DNA of 18,067 nt from Alphaproteobacteria bacterium (GTDB lineage: Bacteria > Pseudomonadota > Alphaproteobacteria > RF32 > CAG-239): contig JAFYWO010000134.1 in the NCBI GenBank assembly GCA_017557925.1, positions 1 to 18,067 on the forward strand, written 5' to 3'. Below, piece by piece: positions 14,638 through 18,067 of the stretch; positions within the stretch are counted from its first letter, which is position 1, and the number at the start of each line of letters is the position of its first letter. Both the position numbers and the translations under genes were made by a program. The notes beneath the pieces are model-generated. The model saw nothing but the letters and a program-made list of their open reading frames with translations. It was not told the origin of the DNA and made no database searches.

Positions 14638-14665
14638 ACGCCTGTCTATGACAGGTGTTTTTTTG
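14638..14665 (+). terminator. Intrinsic terminator of pyrE
   Basis: Eight-pair stem ACGCCTGT (14638-14645) / ACAGGTGT (14651-14658) with one G-T pair, five-base loop, then a T run. Located 17 bases after the stop codon. Confidence 0.92.
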
Positions 14666-14715
14666 TGTCTTAATGATTATATATAAATCCCTGTAATAAA
14701 TAAAGAGAGGCTGAT

Positions 14716-14784
14716 ATGAATGTAAAAGAAATCATCATTTTAATAGTATTTATTTTTGCCATCATAATATCGCTTGTAATGTAA
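14716..14784 (+). CDS. Possible 22-residue membrane peptide
   Basis: ATG at 14716 follows AGAGAGG by five bases and opens a 22-codon frame ending in TAA: short polar start MNVKE, then a nearly unbroken hydrophobic run of Ile, Leu, Val and Phe. Such peptides occur as small membrane proteins or type I toxins. It lies after the pyrE terminator with no clear promoter, so it may not be expressed. Length alone gives no proof of coding. Confidence 0.3.
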   Translation: MNVKEIIILIVFIFAIIISLVM

Positions 14785-14817
14785 TTATAAAGACAAAGTA
14801 TCACAAACTTGCCCCCT

Positions 14818-14902
14818 TCATTGCGAGTATAGGAGTGGATTGCCACGCCTTCGGCTCGCATGACGTAACAGGTGCAAAGGCATACTACAATTCGCAATGA
14901 CG
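14818..14902. repeat. Degenerate palindromic interspersed repeat with CATTGCGA ends
   Basis: Outer arms TCATTGCGA (14818-14826) and TCGCAATGA (14892-14900, continuing CG) form a 9-bp inverted repeat. Inside is GGATTGCCACGCCTTCGGCTCGCATGACG, an arrangement (quoted here as GGATTGCCACGCC then TTCGGCTCGCATGACG) typical of the CATTGCGAG...GGATTGCCACG repeats scattered in Rickettsia and other alphaproteobacterial genomes. A further partial end, CTCGCAATAACAACG, lies at about 14932. G+C content is clearly above the surrounding DNA. It appears decayed. Confidence 0.65.
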
Positions 14903-14951
14903 AGTGATTAAAAACACGGCATAAAAACTGCCTCGCAATAACAACGCAATC

Positions 14952-14978
14952 AAAAAAAAACAAGGGCGTTAGCCCTTG
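14952..14978 (-). terminator. Intrinsic terminator of the cysteine-rich protein gene
   Basis: On the minus strand: CAAGGGC, loop TAAC, GCCCTTG (14961-14978), then nine T. It begins 9 bases beyond the stop codon of the large minus-strand gene, confirming that this is its true 3' end. Confidence 0.95.
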
Positions 14979-14986
14979 CTTTTTGA

Positions 14987-17900
14987 TTAATTCCTGTCAA
15001 GTAATCCACCTCCGCCTACCTCACATTCAACCCTCATAGTAATGCTTCTAGTTTCGCCGGTATTAGGATTTGTAACTGATACAGTTGATGGAGATATTGT
15101 TGCACTATTGCAAGCGGTAATTGTGTTAGGTCTATTACACATACCTCCCCCACTATTTTCATTATCACAATATGAGAAATGATCACCATCTGCTTCATAA
15201 CTACCATCACTCTTATATGATCCACACATTGCAGCATGGGCCATATTATTAATGTCAGGTCTTACGCATATATACAAACTTGAACCAAAGTCTACATAAG
15301 TATCAACAAGCATCGCTCCCATATCATCAACAAAGCTAACATTATTTACAACCATCCAACACATTCTATCATTCCAATAACCAATACCACAATCATAACC
15401 TACATTAACTATAGCTCTTGTTGGCCAAGAGAAATTATCTCCGCCGGTACATGAACCATTATTACATGTTTGACCAACTAGACACCTAGATAGACCACAA
15501 GTTTCATAATATGTTGTTCCATTTCTGACACAACTGTCTGTCTCTAACGTAGGAACAAACATACATTTATTTCTACATGTAGTTGGTGTTTCCTGATATA
15601 CACAATCATTTTCTACAATTTCATCTGTACAGCAATCACATGGTGTTTTATCATTTTCTAACCATTTTGCAGGACAACAACATCTATCACCTAATGCTGT
15701 ACCAAATTCTCTAAAGAGAGGAACTTCGCCATCAGGATCACAAGTATTAGTAATATTACATGGACTATAATCTATAACTGTATTACACTGACCACTACAA
15801 CTGAAGTTAGCTGTAACAAAAGCATTGCTTGATATTTGACCAGCTATAGTATTCAGACTATCAGAGTCAGAAACTTCTGTCATCCAGTTAGGTTGACCTG
15901 TAAATCCATTAAAGCTGATTAAGCATTTACCATCATTATATGTAATGTTATTATTAACGCTCATAGATACAGTTGTTCCTGATGGGATATTCTCTTTATA
16001 AATAGAGTTATCACCTTTTGTTCCACCGGCAAATGTTACCCCTAGTAGGTCTTCAATACCTATACCAGTTGGACATCCTCCACCAAAGCTACCCATTAAG
16101 TTAGCACTATATAAGCCACCTTCACACTTACCTTTGTTACACAACTGTCCTGCACTACACGTAATATCACCGCATCTTTCATAATATGTAACACCATCTG
16201 AACATATTTTATGTGGAATTGTATTATTTACCGGTGCGCATTTTTGTGCACAAATTTCTTCAGTCATAGTATATGGACATGTTTCTTCCATATCACCACC
16301 GCAACTTAACTTATATGTTTTGTTGTTATATGTAAATTGATCACCCTGATTATAGGTTTTTCCATCAATTGTAACACTACAAGTTATGAGGCCTGGTTGG
16401 TCAGCTGTTGCACCACCTGAACAGAAGTTTGTATATGTAGCAAATGATTTGACAGCTCCACCACCTATTCTACAAGTAACGCTACCACTAAATGTTTTCT
16501 GTTGTGTTGGGCAACCAAATGTTGCACCGATAGTAGCACTTGAGATACCTGTTGAATTATCACAGCCTGCGAAAATCTCACCATCACCTGTATGACTATG
16601 CGAACCCGCAAAATCAACAACGAAGTCGTATATAGTTTCTTTTACACATTCAGTTTTACAACAGTAGAACCCGTCTCCACATCTATCGTGAATTATTGTC
16701 CCTTCGCCTTCATAACAACCTGCTTTGTTTGTATCACAAAGACTTGAGTCACTAACTTTAGTGTAACCTGATTTACAAGAGGTGTATTCACCACATTTCA
16801 TTGTAGAGTTATCAATTCTTGTAACGGTTCCTCCTTCACTAAATACGCAAATACCGCTATAATCTCCAGTTTTTGTGTCCTCATAATATGGATTTTTACA
16901 ACCAACAGAACAGTAGCAACTAGATACAGTCGAATGTTCGGTATAACTAAAGTATGTATCATCAGGTTTAGTTGTTGTGCAATCAGTTGGACATACTTGT
17001 TCAACGCCACCATTACAAACTAGTATGTACTTCTTACCATCCTCAAAATTAAATTCTTCTCCTTCGCAAGCAAAGTTACCATCAACATCTTGAATACAAC
17101 AACTACTAAGTTCCGGAGTGGAATTACTTTCGTAACAATAGTTTTCATAGTATTCAAGTCTTTCAGAAGTCTCTCCACAAACAACAGTAGATTCAAAGCT
17201 TATATCACCATTGTGACAAGCATAAGTTGCTTTCAGATTAACCTTGCCAATACCATCTGTTGTAGAAGAACTACAAGTACCCCAAATTGTACCGTTACCG
17301 AGCCCAGGAGTATGTTTAACATCTAAATTAACATAAATATATTCCGGCTTAGATGGAGTACACTTACCGCAATCTTTTCCATCTACCTTTATGTATTTAT
17401 CGTCAGAAAGCTTACCGCAACCTTCAACAGAAGAAGAAGCATCACCTGCGGTATAATCTTCACCTTCTTTACAATCATCTTCAGTAAGTCCTAAAGTATA
17501 TCCTTCCGGACAAGAGTAGTTACAAGCTGTGCATAGACCGCATGTTGGCGGAACTACACATCCTGTTTGTGTAGATGTTGCTTTTACAGAAGAATATATT
17601 TCAAATTCTTTAACATCAGTCTTACAGCTAGTTTTACCAATATCTAAACTATAATCACCCGTACATGTGTACTTACAATCTGAGCACATTGCATATTTCT
17701 TGTTAGAGCAACCTTCTTCTGTGCCGGAACAAGTCTTCTCAACATAAGATTTATCCAACGGTGTGCAGTCGTCTTGTCCGTTTGTTGGGAAGCCTTCTTC
17801 TCCTTCTAGGATATAATCTGCTTCTACAGCTTCTGTTTCACAAGTACCATAGCTACAATCGCCACAGAAACCGCATTGTTTATCAGGGTTACCTTCGTGT

Positions 17901-18067
17901 CCGGTTGGTTTTGTTGCATCCATTACTCTGTAGTATTGGTATTTAGTGCAATCAGTTAGAAGTTTATCTGGTTCATATCCTTCAACCTTTTCACATTTTT
18001 CATTCTCATCATAAACACCACAACAGTATTCAAAGTTTTCACATCCGCCATCAACACAAACTTGTCC
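14987..18067 (-). CDS. Large modular cysteine-rich, probably secreted or surface protein, N-terminus beyond window
   Basis: The frame is open from the right edge to TAA at 14987 (1026 residues visible); the ATG at 17923 is internal, since the frame continues upstream as GQVCVDGGCENFEYCCG. Cysteines are dense and often in CxxC, CC and CGxCxxC patterns, suggesting many disulfides and thus an exported protein. Three architectures follow each other (numbering from the M at 17923): short Cys-rich units at 1-190 with CG.C..C (CGFCGDC, CGLCTAC); two related modules at about 196-315 and 431-551; and two copies of TYYExCG-x3-C-x2-GQxC-x2-GxC at 579-600 and 804-825. The C-terminus is GGGLLDRN, with no sorting motif or beta-barrel pattern that I recognise. 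No function can be named; adhesin or surface-layer-like roles are guesses. It is acidic and rich in Gly, Thr, Ser and Asp. Confidence 0.85.
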   Translation of the reverse strand, partial: GQVCVDGGCENFEYCCGVYDENEKCEKVEGYEPDKLLTDCTKYQYYRVMDATKPTGHEGNPDKQCGFCGDCSYGTCETEAVEADYILEGEEGFPTNGQDDCTPLDKSYVEKTCSGTEEGCSNKKYAMCSDCKYTCTGDYSLDIGKTSCKTDVKEFEIYSSVKATSTQTGCVVPPTCGLCTACNYSCPEGYTLGLTEDDCKEGEDYTAGDASSSVEGCGKLSDDKYIKVDGKDCGKCTPSKPEYIYVNLDVKHTPGLGNGTIWGTCSSSTTDGIGKVNLKATYACHNGDISFESTVVCGETSERLEYYENYCYESNSTPELSSCCIQDVDGNFACEGEEFNFEDGKKYILVCNGGVEQVCPTDCTTTKPDDTYFSYTEHSTVSSCYCSVGCKNPYYEDTKTGDYSGICVFSEGGTVTRIDNSTMKCGEYTSCKSGYTKVSDSSLCDTNKAGCYEGEGTIIHDRCGDGFYCCKTECVKETIYDFVVDFAGSHSHTGDGEIFAGCDNSTGISSATIGATFGCPTQQKTFSGSVTCRIGGGAVKSFATYTNFCSGGATADQPGLITCSVTIDGKTYNQGDQFTYNNKTYKLSCGGDMEETCPYTMTEEICAQKCAPVNNTIPHKICSDGVTYYERCGDITCSAGQLCNKGKCEGGLYSANLMGSFGGGCPTGIGIEDLLGVTFAGGTKGDNSIYKENIPSGTTVSMSVNNNITYNDGKCLISFNGFTGQPNWMTEVSDSDSLNTIAGQISSNAFVTANFSCSGQCNTVIDYSPCNITNTCDPDGEVPLFREFGTALGDRCCCPAKWLENDKTPCDCCTDEIVENDCVYQETPTTCRNKCMFVPTLETDSCVRNGTTYYETCGLSRCLVGQTCNNGSCTGGDNFSWPTRAIVNVGYDCGIGYWNDRMCWMVVNNVSFVDDMGAMLVDTYVDFGSSLYICVRPDINNMAHAAMCGSYKSDGSYEADGDHFSYCDNENSGGGMCNRPNTITACNSATISPSTVSVTNPNTGETRSITMRVECEVGGGGLLDRN
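16271..16633 (-). repeat. Module B of the cysteine-rich protein
   Basis: About 120 residues beginning IYDFVVDFAGSHSHTG and ending METCP/EETCPYT, the diverged partner of module A. Shared cysteine spacing and the closing KLSCGGDMEETCP versus ILVCNGGVEQVCP show common origin by internal duplication. Confidence 0.75.
16979..17338 (-). repeat. Module A of the cysteine-rich protein
   Basis: About 120 residues beginning IYVNLDVKHTPGLGNG and ending EQVCPTDC. It shares an order of landmarks with module B: G.G.I..GC, a Gly-Ile/Val turn, ATYAC/ATFGC, STVVCG/GSVTCR, Y.N(Y/F)C, G..F....KKY.L.C.G..E..CP. Confidence 0.75.

Noticed and set aside
14670..14963. 97-codon minus-strand frame across the pyrE/cysteine-rich protein gap
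   Set aside because: It runs through the palindromic repeat and both the pyrE terminator tail and another terminator's T run, has no ribosome site, and resembles no family.
16386..16595. Plus-strand frames inside the large cysteine-rich gene (also 17090-17326 and 17761-17946)
   Set aside because: Shadows of the minus-strand coding frame, without ribosome sites or recognisable products.
17923..17923. ATG at 17923 as the true start of the cysteine-rich protein
   Set aside because: The frame continues upstream to the window edge with the same cysteine-rich composition, and no ribosome site precedes this ATG.

Overview
The window is an AT-rich stretch of a bacterial chromosome, with standard-code genes, mostly clear Shine-Dalgarno sites and little intergenic space until about 12.2 kb. 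Three things point to a host-associated alphaproteobacterium with a reduced or AT-drifted genome: the tsaD / mitofilin-like (Mic60) / hemY neighbourhood, a HemY with a C-terminal zinc ribbon, and a pilin with the short GRSMIEMLGVLAI-type N-terminus. I recall that N-terminus from uncultured gut alphaproteobacteria. The taxonomic call is inference.

Left part, minus strand (7720 down to 1): a tight gene run, probably one long transcript: tsaD, nth, two overlapping paralogous GT-C-type membrane glycosyltransferases, uvrC, pgsA and an OmpR-type response regulator that leaves the window. It mixes tRNA modification, base and nucleotide excision repair, envelope glycosylation and phospholipid synthesis. 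Overlaps of 4 and 11 bases suggest translational coupling.

Middle, plus strand (7818 to 11661): back-to-back promoters between tsaD and the next gene drive a three-gene operon. It holds a mitofilin-like inner-membrane protein, a HemY-like TPR protein and an ADP-dependent glucokinase/phosphofructokinase-family enzyme, and ends at a strong terminator. hemC and hemD, which often sit between tsaD and the mitofilin gene in alphaproteobacteria, are absent here. smpB lies convergently on the minus strand with its own promoter.

Right part (12.2 to 18.1 kb): a type IVb-like pilin gene with its own terminator, then a gene-free stretch of about 830 bases. That stretch contains three consecutive perfect 12-13 bp inverted repeats, each enclosing a 32-38 base loop that is a Shine-Dalgarno-like segment on the plus strand and a C/U-rich anti-Shine-Dalgarno segment on the minus strand. 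A minus-strand intrinsic terminator closes the array. The loop of hairpin 2 matches the ribosome-binding site and start codon of the adjacent pilin gene at 18 of 20 bases, so the minus-strand RNA would be antisense to the pilin translation start. I propose a multi-hairpin small RNA whose loops are antisense to translation initiation regions, the pilin among them. This is the most interesting object in the window.

After the array come a pyrE-like gene with a strong promoter and a perfect operator-like palindrome, a tiny membrane ORF, a degenerate CATTGCGA-ended palindromic repeat, and the 3' part of a very large cysteine-rich modular protein on the minus strand whose start lies beyond the window.
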